DNA of 64,000 nt from Winogradskyella sp. MH6 (lineage in GTDB: Bacteria; Bacteroidota; Bacteroidia; Flavobacteriales; Flavobacteriaceae), in contig NZ_CP094494.1 in the NCBI RefSeq assembly GCF_022810765.1, positions 682,001 through 746,000 of the forward strand. The letters run 5' to 3'. The position numbers and the translations under genes are program-made. A model generated the notes under the pieces. It ran no database searches. It saw only the letters and a list, made by a program, of their open reading frames with translations, and had not been told where the DNA came from. This document shows positions 9,106 to 18,600 of the stretch, piece after piece. Within the stretch, counting starts at the first letter, position 1. The number at the start of each line of letters is the position of its first letter.

Positions 9106-9550
9106 GGTTTTAAAGAAACTTCAACAGATGTAACCTAGCTCACAAAGCCAAAAGCTCATTTTCCTCAAAAAAAGGGGATTTTTAGAATGCACACCTTTTT
9201 AACTCATTAAAACTAAAATATTACCAGCTAATTTTAGCTTTTAAAAAAAGTAGAAATTAGATTCAATTACGCTACAAAAAAACACCACAATAATCCTTTA
9301 AATACATACTTAAAATCACCAGTTTAGCTCTTTTTTCTACAAAATCCCAATTAATTAAAAAAAACCTAAAAACTAATTTTAAAAATTATAAAAGTCTGAT
9401 TTACATGCATTTAATCCTGTTTTTTTGTTTTTAAAATTCCGTAAAAGCTAAAGAACTTTCCTTTATAGTATGGTATAAGAGTTTTAGTTTTAATCTCATC
9501 GTTCTGCAATTTTTGCCTGAACTGTCTTAACTAATAAAACTTTAACCAAG
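9106..9550. other. 445-base AT-rich intergenic region
   Basis: No ORF or RNA gene is recognisable here. It contains many A/T runs and one feature of note, a 47-base element (9433-9479) shared with the region upstream of the gene at 15601. It serves as the 5' region of the type A cargo gene at 9551. Confidence 0.7.
9433..9479 (+). promoter_or_regulatory. Conserved upstream element, copy 1
   Basis: Begins AAAATTCCG and ends TATGGTATA (9469-9477), 36 bases apart start to start, with CCTTT between. A second copy at 15495-15541 has the same two boxes at the same spacing; I count 34 of 47 identical bases. Both copies lie 106-118 bases before the ATG of a large T9SS cargo gene. It could be a regulator site or the promoter of an alternative sigma factor; it has no TAnnTTTG. 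Confidence 0.65.
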
Positions 9551-12500
9551 ATGAAAAAAATTACACTCTTATTTATGATGTTGTTAAGCATAACAGCATT
9601 TTCCCAAATCGAAGTTATTGAAAATTTTGATGACGTTGCTAACAACCAAGTACCAACAGGTTGGACTGAGACAAATTTTGGAGCTTCATCAAATTACACA
9701 TGTGATGGTTCTGCAAAAGCTATGGCATCTCCATTTACTAGTGCTGGTCAAGAAACTCTTACAACACCCTACTACACAGGCATTTCTAACGGCACAGACC
9801 TTACAGTAAGTTTTTCTTACAACATTTTTGAACAATTCAGTCAGTTTCCACCACCTAGCTTAGTTGCTCCAGCAACTAATTGGGGTTCTATAGTTTTAGA
9901 ATATACTACAGATGGCACAAACTGGAATACTATTACAACAATAGACGATTCTAATTATACTTTCGTTAGCCCAACAGATTGCTCTAGTACTGCTAATATT
10001 AATGTAGGCACTATAGCGAATGGAAGTGATTTTCAGGCTCGCTTTGTAGTAACGGTAGCAAATATTACAAACTTTGCATTATGGGTTAATATAGATAATG
10101 TATCATTTACTCAAGTTGCTACAACAACACCTAACTGTGACGCTACTTTAATTTCACCAGTAAATGGATCTAATACCGCAGACAGCGATGTTACATTGAT
10201 GTGGCAAGCTGCAACAGGATTACCAACAGGGTATACAATAAATGTTGGAACCACAACAGGTGGCACAGATATAGTAAATGGAGCTACAACAACAGAAACA
10301 AGTTATCCGTTAACAGGATTAAACTATGAAACAGAATATTTTGTAAACATTATCCCTACAAATGGTGTAGGAAGCGCGAACGGATGTACAGAAGAGAGTT
10401 TTACTACAAGAACAGCCCCAATACCAGGAGCAACATGCAGCAGCCCAATAGTAATTTCTTCATTTCCTTTTATCGAAGCAGGTGGAGATACCGATAATTA
10501 TGAAGACAATATTGACACTAGTCCTTGTAGCAATAGCTACATGAGTGGTAAAGATGTATTTTATGAAATAACACCAACTACTGATGTTTCTATAAATATT
10601 GAGTTAGCTAATATATCTAATAATGGTGCTAGTATCCATGTTGTAAATGGCTGCCCAGATGCTGCTACAGAATGTGTAGATTATGTTGGTTCTTATTCTG
10701 GAACGACTAGAAGTTTATCAGAAGTAGTTTTATTAGCAGGTAACACCTACTTTGTTGTTTTAAGTAACTCAGGTAGTACAAGAACCTACACTTACGATTT
10801 AATCATTACTGCCAATAGCTGTATAAACCCTACCTTAGGCACATTAACTCCAGTAGCAGATTGTAGTAATGGACAATTCTCTGTTGACGTAAATATTGAT
10901 TATTTAGGAAGCGCAACATCATTAACTCTTTCTGATGATAACGGAACTACTTCAGATATTACTAATATTACATCTACAGGAACAGTAACAATGGGTCCTT
11001 ACCCAAGCGGAGCAACAGTTAACTTTACACTAACAAATGAGCAAGACGGAACATGTTCTGATACAGGATCAACTTATTTTTATTGCCCTCCAACGAATGA
11101 TGAATGTAGCGCACCAATAAACCTAACTGTTAATACAGATGATAGTTGTACTATCTTTACAAGTGCAACAAATGCTGGTGCTACAGAATCTGTTGCAGAC
11201 CCAGACACTTGTGCTTCTGCAAGTAATAACCACAATGATGTATGGTTCACCTTTACAGCTTCTAGCGAGGTTATTATTTTAGAATATTTGAATATAACTG
11301 ATGCCATAAACTCAGGTGGATCAATTCAAGCAACAGAATTGTTAGAAGGAAGTTGTGGCGCATTAACCAGCATAGCTTGTTACACAAGTAACTATGTTAC
11401 ATTTAGTGGATTAACAATAGGAAACACTTATTACATACGTAATAACACAAGACTAAATGGTGAGTTTGCTCAAAACTATGACATCTGTTTAAGAGAAGCG
11501 CCTGCACCACCAGCTAATGATGAGTGTACAAATGCTGCTGTTTTAACAGCTTCAACTGATGATATGTGTAATAATGCTGTATCTGGCACAACAGTTGGTG
11601 CAACTATTTCTTCAGACAATAGTTGTAATACAGATGGGTATGGTGATGTTTGGTATGTATTTAACCCAACCGTAAGTGGTATTTATGAATTTTCATTAGA
11701 GCGACTAAGCACAACACCATCTACATATTACTCAGTATATGAAGGTTCTTGTGGTGCTTTAACAGAGGTAACAACATCTTGTAATTCAAACTCTAATCAA
11801 ATTCTTACATTAGATAGTACTTCTACTTACTATGTAATGGTTCAAACAAGTCAGGTAGGTGAAGGTATAGATTTTAACCTATGTGTATGGCAATTACCAG
11901 ATGCTGTAGTAAATAGTGATTGTACAGGTGCTATAGAACTAACAGAATCTTCAGATATAAACGATACAGAAGGCAATAGTATTTCTTCTAATTTAGAAAA
12001 CGCATACTATTCTCCTCAAGGCTGTTCATCGTCTTCTTATGAGTCGGTATGGTATACTTTAACACCAGAATACACAGGCACTTACCATTTTGAATTTACA
12101 AGAGTTACTGGTTCTGCTTACTATACTATTTATGATACTGGCAACTGCGCAAGTGTACAAGAGAATTATGTAAATGGAATAAGTAGTTGCTATAACTCTG
12201 CGTATAAGCCAATAGATGTTGTAGCAGGAAACACATACTTAATCCTAGTACATGCTTCTTCTGCTGCAGAATTTGAATTCTTTGTTTACCCAGATGCTAC
12301 CTTAGGAATGGAAAACTCTAATTTTGAGTCTTTTAGACTTTATCCTAATCCTGTGAACGATGTTTTGAACTTAGAATCTCAGGAAGTAATAAATAGTGTG
12401 GCTGTATACAATATTATGGGACAACAAGTACAGTATGCAACACCAGAAGTCTCTGATGCAGAAATAAATATAAGTGATTTAAAAAGTGGAGTATATTTTA

Positions 12501-12553
12501 TTAAAGTTAGTATAAACAATAAAGAAAAAACCTTTAAAATCCTTAAGAATTGA
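9551..12553 (+). CDS. Large secreted adhesin-like protein with T9SS type A sorting domain
   Basis: 1,000 residues. Signal peptide MKKITLLFMMLLSITAFSQ, a jelly-roll-like module (about 22-190), a fibronectin type III-like module (about 195-290), and three or four PPC-like beta modules that begin PxNDECxxA (for example PTNDECSAPINL, PANDECTNAAVL) with paired cysteines. The C-terminal T9SS type A domain (about 925-1000) shows the signature FRLYPNPVNDVLNLES, YNIMGQQV, ISDLKSGVYFIKV. It would be exported by T9SS and attached to or released from the cell surface. It is a single-gene unit with its own conserved upstream element and a terminator at 12579. Confidence 0.9.
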   Translation: MKKITLLFMMLLSITAFSQIEVIENFDDVANNQVPTGWTETNFGASSNYTCDGSAKAMASPFTSAGQETLTTPYYTGISNGTDLTVSFSYNIFEQFSQFPPPSLVAPATNWGSIVLEYTTDGTNWNTITTIDDSNYTFVSPTDCSSTANINVGTIANGSDFQARFVVTVANITNFALWVNIDNVSFTQVATTTPNCDATLISPVNGSNTADSDVTLMWQAATGLPTGYTINVGTTTGGTDIVNGATTTETSYPLTGLNYETEYFVNIIPTNGVGSANGCTEESFTTRTAPIPGATCSSPIVISSFPFIEAGGDTDNYEDNIDTSPCSNSYMSGKDVFYEITPTTDVSINIELANISNNGASIHVVNGCPDAATECVDYVGSYSGTTRSLSEVVLLAGNTYFVVLSNSGSTRTYTYDLIITANSCINPTLGTLTPVADCSNGQFSVDVNIDYLGSATSLTLSDDNGTTSDITNITSTGTVTMGPYPSGATVNFTLTNEQDGTCSDTGSTYFYCPPTNDECSAPINLTVNTDDSCTIFTSATNAGATESVADPDTCASASNNHNDVWFTFTASSEVIILEYLNITDAINSGGSIQATELLEGSCGALTSIACYTSNYVTFSGLTIGNTYYIRNNTRLNGEFAQNYDICLREAPAPPANDECTNAAVLTASTDDMCNNAVSGTTVGATISSDNSCNTDGYGDVWYVFNPTVSGIYEFSLERLSTTPSTYYSVYEGSCGALTEVTTSCNSNSNQILTLDSTSTYYVMVQTSQVGEGIDFNLCVWQLPDAVVNSDCTGAIELTESSDINDTEGNSISSNLENAYYSPQGCSSSSYESVWYTLTPEYTGTYHFEFTRVTGSAYYTIYDTGNCASVQENYVNGISSCYNSAYKPIDVVAGNTYLILVHASSAAEFEFFVYPDATLGMENSNFESFRLYPNPVNDVLNLESQEVINSVAVYNIMGQQVQYATPEVSDAEINISDLKSGVYFIKVSINNKEKTFKILKN

Positions 12554-12578
12554 TTAATTAGCCTATCAATTTATTATA

Positions 12579-12611
12579 AAAAGACGATACATTTGGTATC
12601 GTCTTTTTTTT
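12579..12611 (+). terminator. Intrinsic terminator after the type A cargo gene
   Basis: Stem AAGACGATAC (12581-12590) / GTATCGTCTT (12596-12605), loop ATTTG, then a run of T. It separates the cargo gene from the regulator genes. Confidence 0.93.
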
Positions 12612-12659
12612 GTTTAAGATAATTCTTTTTCAAAGTTTCCTATATTTACTATCTTATAG

Positions 12660-12676
12660 TACCTAGCTTATAGGTA
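12660..12676. promoter_or_regulatory. Palindrome TACCTA-N5-TAGGTA before the TPR-AraC gene
   Basis: Perfect 6-bp arms around GCTTA, 20 bases before the ATG at 12697. It is a possible operator or RNA hairpin covering the ribosome-entry region. Nothing else supports a function. Confidence 0.4.
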
Positions 12677-12696
12677 AATTAAGCATAAAGTAGGAA

Positions 12697-14286
12697 ATGA
12701 AACAGAAATACAATTGGATTATTAAGCTACCTGTCTTTTGGATTGTGTTTCTATCCTTATCATTTCATGTCAATAGTTTTGCCCAAAATAGTGAGCTAAT
12801 CTTTAAAGCTAAAGAACTTGTAGATTCAAATCCTGATGAAGCCTTAAAAATTACTGAACATATCTTAAACACAAGTCAAAACCTTCAAGAAAAGGTTGAG
12901 GCTAACATCATTAGAGCTAAATGTTATATTGTTAAAGGTGAATATAATGATGTCGTTCCCTATGTTTTCGATTCAGTAAACTATTCAGAAAATATAAGTG
13001 AGAAAGCTAAAGCAGAACTAAACATAATAAGAGCCAAGCTTTTTAGAACTGTATATTTAGACAAACAAGCTGAGTTATATTTAAATAATGCCATAGAGAC
13101 TGTTAGATCATCCCAACTTAATCAAAAATTAAAAGATTCCTTAAATGCGCTTATCTCATTAGAGAGCATTTACATGACATTAGATCGAGGAAACAACAAT
13201 AAGGTTATAGAGTTGGCAAATACATTCGAAAAGGATTATAAAGATTTTATAAATAAAAATGTAAATAGCAAGATTTCTTTCTTACTAGCCAAAGAGAAGG
13301 CTTTTAACAGACTAATGTATAGAGATTCTGCAAGAATTTATGTTAATAAAATATTTACTTTATTAGACTTAAATAATTACAGTAACATACTTAATAAATC
13401 AATCATTTATAGCGAACTAGGACAACTTTATCTTCAAAACAAAGACTTTAGCAAAAGTGAGGAAACACTTTTTATTGCCTCAAAATTTGCAGAGATCATA
13501 GATAACCCAAGTTTAATGAGAGATATAAATAAAGGACTAGCCATCAATTATTTAGCATCTAACAAAAAAATTCAACACAAAACATATAATGATAAGTTTT
13601 TAGCTTTATCATCTCAGGTAGATCTTATGGAGCAGGAGACGGTAAATAGTCTTTATAACACCTTATCAGGTAAGTTGGAAGAAAATGTATCGCAACAAGA
13701 AAAAAAATACAGCAACTATCTTTATTTAGCTATAGCAGGACTTACCATAGTTTTTATTATTTCTCTTTTTATAACCCTAAAATACATTGAAAGAAAAAAG
13801 AGATTAAAGGAGATTATTAAATATTTAGAAATTAGCAAAAACAATTCTATAGCTGATAGTAAACCTAAAAAAATAAGTACAAAGAAAGGTATTCATATTC
13901 CTGAAGAAACGGAAAAACAAATACTAGAAAAACTAAAGCGTTTTGAAAGTTCCAAAATGTTTTTACACAAAGAAATGTCTCTAGCACGTTTGGCTGGTAA
14001 GTTTGAAACAAACACCAAATATCTTTCTGGTGTCATCAACAATCATTACGATGATAATTTTAATACCTTCATTAATAAATTACGTATCAATTACATAATA
14101 GATAAATTAAAAAACGAACCAAATTATATTAATTACAAAATCAGCTATTTGGCAGAGGAATGTGGTTTTTCATCACACAGTAGCTTTGCAACTGTTTTTA
14201 AGACCATTGTGGGGATGTCTCCAGTAACTTTAATAAAGTTAATTAAAGAAGAGCGAAAAAAAGGTAAACCTGAAACAACAAACTAA
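12697..14286 (+). CDS. Membrane-spanning TPR sensor with C-terminal AraC-type DNA-binding domain
   Basis: 529 residues. Signal or anchor peptide at 1-29, then a helical TPR region in the periplasm (about 30-335). One membrane segment (about 347-367, YLYLAIAGLTIVFIISLFI) is followed by a basic linker and a cytoplasmic AraC/HTH_18 domain at about 415-520 (MSLARLAGKFETNTKYLSGV for helix-turn-helix 1; ISYLAEECGFSSHSSFATVF then GMSPV for the second). This topology lets a periplasmic signal control transcription directly. The next gene is a TPR partner without the DNA-binding part, starting right after the stop codon. Both lie between two cargo genes that share an upstream element, so they may regulate them. 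Confidence 0.87.
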   Translation: MKQKYNWIIKLPVFWIVFLSLSFHVNSFAQNSELIFKAKELVDSNPDEALKITEHILNTSQNLQEKVEANIIRAKCYIVKGEYNDVVPYVFDSVNYSENISEKAKAELNIIRAKLFRTVYLDKQAELYLNNAIETVRSSQLNQKLKDSLNALISLESIYMTLDRGNNNKVIELANTFEKDYKDFINKNVNSKISFLLAKEKAFNRLMYRDSARIYVNKIFTLLDLNNYSNILNKSIIYSELGQLYLQNKDFSKSEETLFIASKFAEIIDNPSLMRDINKGLAINYLASNKKIQHKTYNDKFLALSSQVDLMEQETVNSLYNTLSGKLEENVSQQEKKYSNYLYLAIAGLTIVFIISLFITLKYIERKKRLKEIIKYLEISKNNSIADSKPKKISTKKGIHIPEETEKQILEKLKRFESSKMFLHKEMSLARLAGKFETNTKYLSGVINNHYDDNFNTFINKLRINYIIDKLKNEPNYINYKISYLAEECGFSSHSSFATVFKTIVGMSPVTLIKLIKEERKKGKPETTN

Positions 14287-15429
14287 ATGTGTAAAAATTT
14301 CACATATCTTTTATTGTATATATGTCTTAGTTTTAGCTCTGCACAGGCACTAGATTACGTACAAAGTAAGCAAGCAGACAGCCTAATACAAGCTAGTATT
14401 GTTAAGGTATACGACAACCCTAGCGAATCTATAGAATTAGGTTTAAAGATTTTTGAAGACGCTAACAATTCGGTTAAAACCAGAACCAAAGCACTTATGT
14501 TGGTCTCTCTTGCCTACACCTCAAAAAGAGACTATCAAAAAGCTTTAGAATACACTGTTAAGGCTGAAGAATTTTCAAAAGAACTTGATGATAAAGTGCT
14601 ACAGATTGAAATTCTTTTTAAGACAGGAATTTTATATCAACAACTCAAGATTTTTGATAAGTCTATAGAGTTTTTAGAAAAAACAGAGCAAATGGCGCTT
14701 CTTTATCCTGACAGGGAATTAGTAGGTAAGTATTTGGCCAACAGCTATACCGTAAAAGGATTTATATATAAAGACAACCTTAACTGTGATATTGCCTTAG
14801 AGTTTTTTGACAAAGGCATAAAAGAATATAAAAAGCTAAAAAATGTAGCAGTAAACACCAACTTAAGTATTGCTTATTACAACAGAGGTAATTGCTACAC
14901 ACTTTTAGCCGATTATGACATGGCAATTAATAGCTTCAATAAATCTATAACATACGCCAATATGGAAGAAGCCAACAGCCTTATAGCTTTTGCTCAAAAA
15001 GGATTGGCAGAAGTTTATACAGATCAAGGCAGATACGAAGACTCAATAGTATTGTTAAATGAAGCACTAGAAAAATCGCAAAATGTAGGTGACATAATAT
15101 TAAACTCTAGTATTTACAACGGACTTTTTGAAAACTATCTCGCCATAAATAATTGGGAAAAATACGAAGAGTACTATAACCTTTATTCCAAAACTCAATT
15201 AGACATAAAATCTTCTGAACGTAAATCTGTTGACGATTCAATAAGTAAAATTGAAGACGTTCAATCTGAAGAATTAACTCATATAAAAAGTAAATTTAAA
15301 AATCAGTTAACATGGTTGGGAGCTATTTTTTTAGTAATTATTTTCTTTAGTTTTTTTATTATAAAAAATAGCAAAAGCGACATAATTACCCTTAAAAAAG
15401 AAATAAAGAAACTCCAAGAGCAAGAATAG
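14287..15429 (+). CDS. TPR membrane protein, partner of the TPR-AraC regulator
   Basis: 380 residues with signal peptide (MCKNFTYLLLYICLSFSSAQA). TPR units run from about 35 to 310 (for example YNRGNCYTLLADYDMAINSF and AQKGLAEVYTDQGRYEDSI). One membrane segment at about 338-358 is followed by a short charged coiled coil (DIITLKKEIKKLQEQE). It has the same architecture as the upstream regulator but ends where the AraC domain would begin. The ATG directly follows the upstream TAA, so the two are co-translated. It may heterodimerise with the regulator or pass on a surface signal; this is inferred from topology only. Confidence 0.8.
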   Translation: MCKNFTYLLLYICLSFSSAQALDYVQSKQADSLIQASIVKVYDNPSESIELGLKIFEDANNSVKTRTKALMLVSLAYTSKRDYQKALEYTVKAEEFSKELDDKVLQIEILFKTGILYQQLKIFDKSIEFLEKTEQMALLYPDRELVGKYLANSYTVKGFIYKDNLNCDIALEFFDKGIKEYKKLKNVAVNTNLSIAYYNRGNCYTLLADYDMAINSFNKSITYANMEEANSLIAFAQKGLAEVYTDQGRYEDSIVLLNEALEKSQNVGDIILNSSIYNGLFENYLAINNWEKYEEYYNLYSKTQLDIKSSERKSVDDSISKIEDVQSEELTHIKSKFKNQLTWLGAIFLVIIFFSFFIIKNSKSDIITLKKEIKKLQEQE

Positions 15430-15494
15430 ACTTTTTAATATTTTCAAAATATAAACAACTAAAAAACAGTTGTTTATATTATTTTTTTTCTTTC

Positions 15495-15541
15495 AAAATT
15501 CCGCAAATACAAAAGACTTAGCCTTTTATATATGGTATATG
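15495..15541 (+). promoter_or_regulatory. Conserved upstream element, copy 2
   Basis: AAAATTCCG (15495-15503) and TATGGTATA (15531-15539) with the same 36-base offset as copy 1 at 9433. It lies 106 bases before the ATG of the 2,615-residue cargo gene. Its presence upstream of two separately transcribed cargo genes argues for shared control. Confidence 0.65.
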
Positions 15542-15600
15542 TATTAGTACATTTAGAATGTAAAATTCTAGAGAAACACTAACAGAAAATATTATCCAAT

Positions 15601-18600
15601 ATGAAAAATAAGTCACTAATCGTTGTAGACAAATCTCATTTTTTTTCATCAAAATTTCCCTCTAATTTGAGTTCTGTTTTTGAGCAGGTACAAAAATCAA
15701 AGGTTGCCATGTTAATGTTGGTTGCTTTTATTTTTTCGGCTCAAGGTGTAGCACAAGTAGACGAAAATTTCGATAGTGGTATTCCTACGGAATGGACAAT
15801 AGTAGATAATGGAGTAGGAACTCAAACTTGGCAAGTAACAGCAGATGGTTATTTGGGCACTAATGGTGTATCCATAAATCCTTCATTAGATAATATTGGT
15901 GACCAAAACACAGCACAATATTTTTTGGTAACACCACAATTTGCTGTTCCAGAAAATGGCGAAATACATTTCTTCACTAAACAAGGAAGCGAAGCAGATA
16001 ATGGTACGCAATACCAAATACGTTTATCTACTGCAGCTCAACCAGATATAAATGGTTTTAATATTGTTTTACAGTCTTATACAGAATCAAATTTAAATAC
16101 AGGATCTCAAACCAACTATGAAGAAAATGTGGTAGAAATCCCAACTTCAATTCCAGCAGGATTAAACATATACATCGCATTTGTAGCAGTTAATACACAA
16201 AACGGCGCTTCACCAACAGGTGACGAGTGGTTTATAGACAACGTCTCTATCCTAGAAGGTTGTTCTGAAATTGACAGCAACAATGTTACCATAGACAATA
16301 TTACAGTAGAAGGTGCAGAAGTTTCATGGACACATCCTACAGCTACAAATTTTGAATTGCAAGTATTACCTACAGGAGGTATACCTGCAGGAGCGGGAAT
16401 TCCGGTAACAGGTAACACAACAACCTTAAACAATCTAGATGAAGATACAGAATATGATATTTACATACGTGCTATTTGCGACAATAGTACTATTAGCGAG
16501 TATTCAGGTCCTTTTACTTTTAAAACTTTAAAATATGGACTGTCTTGTGACCAACCTATTATTGTTCCAGATGTATCAACCACACCTTACGTTCTTATAG
16601 ACAATCTAGATCAATGGGAAAACCCAAATGTTACCTATTCTACTCAAGGCTCTAATTGTTTACCAGGCTCAACAACAACAAATTATCTTAACGGAAATAA
16701 GATTTTCTTATCCTATACACCAACTGAAGATGGCCTATTGACCTTAACCCAAGAAACAGGAACAGATGGTGGAGCCAATGGAAATAATTGCTACAACGAC
16801 AGAAGTTCATTATTTGTATACGACAGTTGTGCAAACGTTGGTATAGAATGTTTAGCAGGCACAATAACCACTAATGCTTTTGAGCCAAAATCTATATCTA
16901 ACCTGTTGGTACAAGCTGGGCAAACATATATAATAGTTGTGTCTTCGCAGCTATCAACAACAGCAGGCATATGCTTTACATTAGAAATTAGCAGTCCTAC
17001 TTGTGCTCCTCCAAGCGATATCTATTATAACGATTTAACAGAAGACAGTGTTAGTTTCAACTGGGATAACATAGGAGGTTTTTCAGATTCTTGGGAATAT
17101 ATAGTAATGCCAACAGGATCTGGTGAGCCAACAGGATCTGGCACTGCTACAACAACCAATTTAGATAATGCTATATCTGGGCTAACACCAGATACAGTTT
17201 ATGATATATATGTAAGATCTGTTTGTAGCGGAACTCCTGGTCTTTGGAGTGATGCCGTAACGTTTAAAACACAATGTACTACATTTAACACACCTTATTC
17301 AACCGAATTCACAAACGCCACTAACGAAAATCCAGAACCATGTTGGACAACTCTTGATGTTAATGGCGATGGTAACAGTTTTGGTTTTATTGGAGGGTAC
17401 GCTACTCTTAGAACACAAAACAACAACATTAATGGTTTAAATAATGATATTTATGCCTCACCAAGAGTAAATTTTGATGGTATTACACCCAAAAGACTAC
17501 GCTTCAAACACAGAGCTACACAAGGTATTTCTGCATATTCGGTAAAATTATCTACTACTGGTATTGGTAGAGACAATTTTACAACTATTGTACAACCAGA
17601 AACAACAATAAACAACACCAGCTTTCAAGAAGTTATACTAGACCTTCCAGAAGCAATTATAGGCGAAGTGAATATTGCTTTTGTTGTTGAGCCAAATACA
17701 ACCGAAACTGCAATAAGAGTCTCTTTTGATGATGTCTATATAGAAGATAAACCTACATGTCCAGATCCTTTAGATCCTTTTGTCCTAGAGTCGCAAATCA
17801 CAACAAATTCTGCATGGTTGTTATGGACCGCAGGAGATAATGAAACCCAATGGCAAGTTGTAATACAAGATGAAGGAGCTGGCATTCCAACTACAGATGG
17901 AGATTTAGTATCTAGTAACTTCCCATATATCGCTAATGGATTAGATTCTGGTAGAAGATATGAGTTCTATGTAAGAGCATATTGTGCTACCGATGACCAA
18001 AGTGAATGGGTAGGTCCTGTTACATTTACAACTTTATGCGAATCGTACGACACTCCTTTTTATGAAAGCTTTGATGACGACGATGCCAATACACAAAAAT
18101 TTTGTTGGGAAATAAATGATGCAAATACAGACGGTTCAACATGGACTATTGATGAAGATCACGCACTTATACAAACACCACCTTTTTCACCTCCTTCTGG
18201 CTTTAATGATTACCTAATATCACCAGCTATTAACATGGATGGTGTAAAAGAACTAAAGTATAAGTATAGAGCCGATTTTTCTTTCTTCTCTGGTCCTCCT
18301 CGATTTGGTCTTGAGGTATTAATGTCAACCACCAATACAAATCCTGGTAGTTTTACAGTTATTTCACCTCTTGAAGTTTTTACAAATTCTTCATATGAAG
18401 AAAAATCTATATTTATTGAAGCTACAGGAACAGTTTACATTGCTTTTAGAGTACCACCAGAATTTACAGGAGGCTGGTCAATACTTAGTCTTGATGATGT
18501 AAGCATAACCGACGCACCTGCTTGTCCTAACCCATCAGAATTAACGGTAGATACCATATTTTCTGATAGTGCAGAATTGTCATGGACACAAGGTTTTGAA

